From an uncultured Clostridia bacterium (GTDB lineage Bacteria; Bacillota; Clostridia; TANB77; CAG-508), in NCBI GenBank assembly GCA_947584125.1, contig CANPWI010000068.1:1-7645 (forward strand): a stretch of 7,645 nt of DNA. The letters run 5' to 3'. Positions 7,174 to 7,645 of the stretch are shown here, in pieces. Below the pieces are notes generated by a model. That model saw nothing but the letters and a program-made list of their open reading frames with translations, was not told the origin of the DNA and searched no databases. The translations under genes and the position numbers were made by a program. The first letter of the stretch is position 1; each line of letters starts with the position of its first letter.

Positions 7174-7645
7174 AGTCATACCCACCTTTTTTATCATCTC
7201 TTACAATAACGCCTTTTTCAATTTGTATTACTCTTTTTTTCATTTTATCTACTATGTCCTTTGCATGTGTTGCAACAACTACTGTTGTTCCTCTAAGATT
7301 TATTTCATTTATTAAGTTCATAATATCCCAAGCTGTTTCAGGATCAAGGTTTCCTGTAGGCTCGTCTGCTATTAGCATTGAAGGATTATTTACTAATGCT
7401 CTTGCTAATGCAACTCTTTGTTGTTCTCCTCCTGATAACTCATCTGGATACATTTTTGCTTTTCCACTAAGTCCAACTAGTGATAATACCATTGGAACTT
7501 GTCTTCTTATATGTCTAGGTGTTGCTCTTACTATGTACATTGCAAATGCAACATTATCATAAACTGTTTTATCAGGTAATAATCTGAAATCTTGAAATAC
7601 CACTCCCATACTTCTTCTTAAAAATGGTACTTTACTTTGTTTTAA
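7163..7645 (-). CDS. ftsE: Cell division ATP-binding protein FtsE (5' end outside window)
   Basis: The cytoplasmic ATPase that drives FtsX. The frame is open to the window edge, giving 160 residues; the family is about 228 long, so roughly 70 residues including Walker A are not seen. Counting from the window edge, visible motifs in order are the Q-loop in GVVFQDFRLLP (14-24), which is typical of FtsE rather than other ABC proteins, the ABC signature LSGGEQQR (about 71-78), Walker B with catalytic Glu in MLIADEPTGNLD, and the switch histidine in VVATHAKDIV. The fragment begins LKQSKVPFLRRSMG, also as in FtsE. The ATG at 7609 is an internal Met, not the start. It ends inside the beginning of ftsX. 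No feature suggests loss of function. Confidence 0.97.
   Translation of the reverse strand, partial: LKQSKVPFLRRSMGVVFQDFRLLPDKTVYDNVAFAMYIVRATPRHIRRQVPMVLSLVGLSGKAKMYPDELSGGEQQRVALARALVNNPSMLIADEPTGNLDPETAWDIMNLINEINLRGTTVVVATHAKDIVDKMKKRVIQIEKGVIVRDDKKGGYDCEI
7182..7188 (-). promoter_or_regulatory. ftsX: Ribosome binding site inside ftsE that selects the ftsX start
   Basis: AAGGTGG lies within the last codons of ftsE, 8 bases before GTG at 7173 and 2 bases before ATG at 7179. The spacing favours GTG and fits coupled translation of FtsE and FtsX, which are needed in fixed proportion. Confidence 0.55.

Noticed and set aside
6428..7562. Plus-strand open frames antisense to ftsX and ftsE
   Set aside because: They mirror the codons of conserved FtsX and FtsE segments and have no independent support.

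Overview
The window is very AT-rich and every gene I can support lies on the minus strand, so transcription runs from high to low coordinates. SpoIVA, a spore-coat ATPase found in endospore formers, together with the low GC, the consensus AAGGAGG ribosome binding sites and the protein similarities, points to an endospore-forming Firmicute, most likely in class Clostridia. I cannot name a genus.

In transcription order, the layout is as follows. (1) 7645-5062 is a cell-division and cell-wall operon: the 3' part of ftsE (its start lies outside the window), ftsX overlapping it by a few bases, and 15 bases later a secreted coiled-coil M23 peptidase of the EnvC/CwlO/PcsB functional type. FtsEX is the membrane ATPase that mechanically activates such hydrolases, so these three genes look like one machine. 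A hairpin follows the peptidase gene. (2) 4903-3689 is a membrane-anchored PDZ/S41 carboxy-terminal processing protease (CtpB-like). (3) 3603-2125 is spoIVA, full length at 492 residues, closed by a strong intrinsic terminator at 2088-2126. (4) 2051-1529 carries a well-formed vegetative-type promoter and a small four-helix membrane protein of unknown function. (5) 1444-1 is a cytoplasmic GH13 alpha-amylase whose last few residues fall off the window edge.

The first three blocks link septal peptidoglycan remodelling with sporulation: FtsEX plus the M23 enzyme act on the wall, CtpB-type proteases act in sporulation signalling in Bacillus, and SpoIVA builds the coat basement layer around the forespore. 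The last two genes probably form a separate transcription unit.

There is no gene-free stretch longer than 300 bases. I see no RNA gene, mobile element, CRISPR array or attachment site. I found no previously undescribed multi-gene system. This reads as conserved chromosomal core, and the main unknown is the 157-residue membrane protein.
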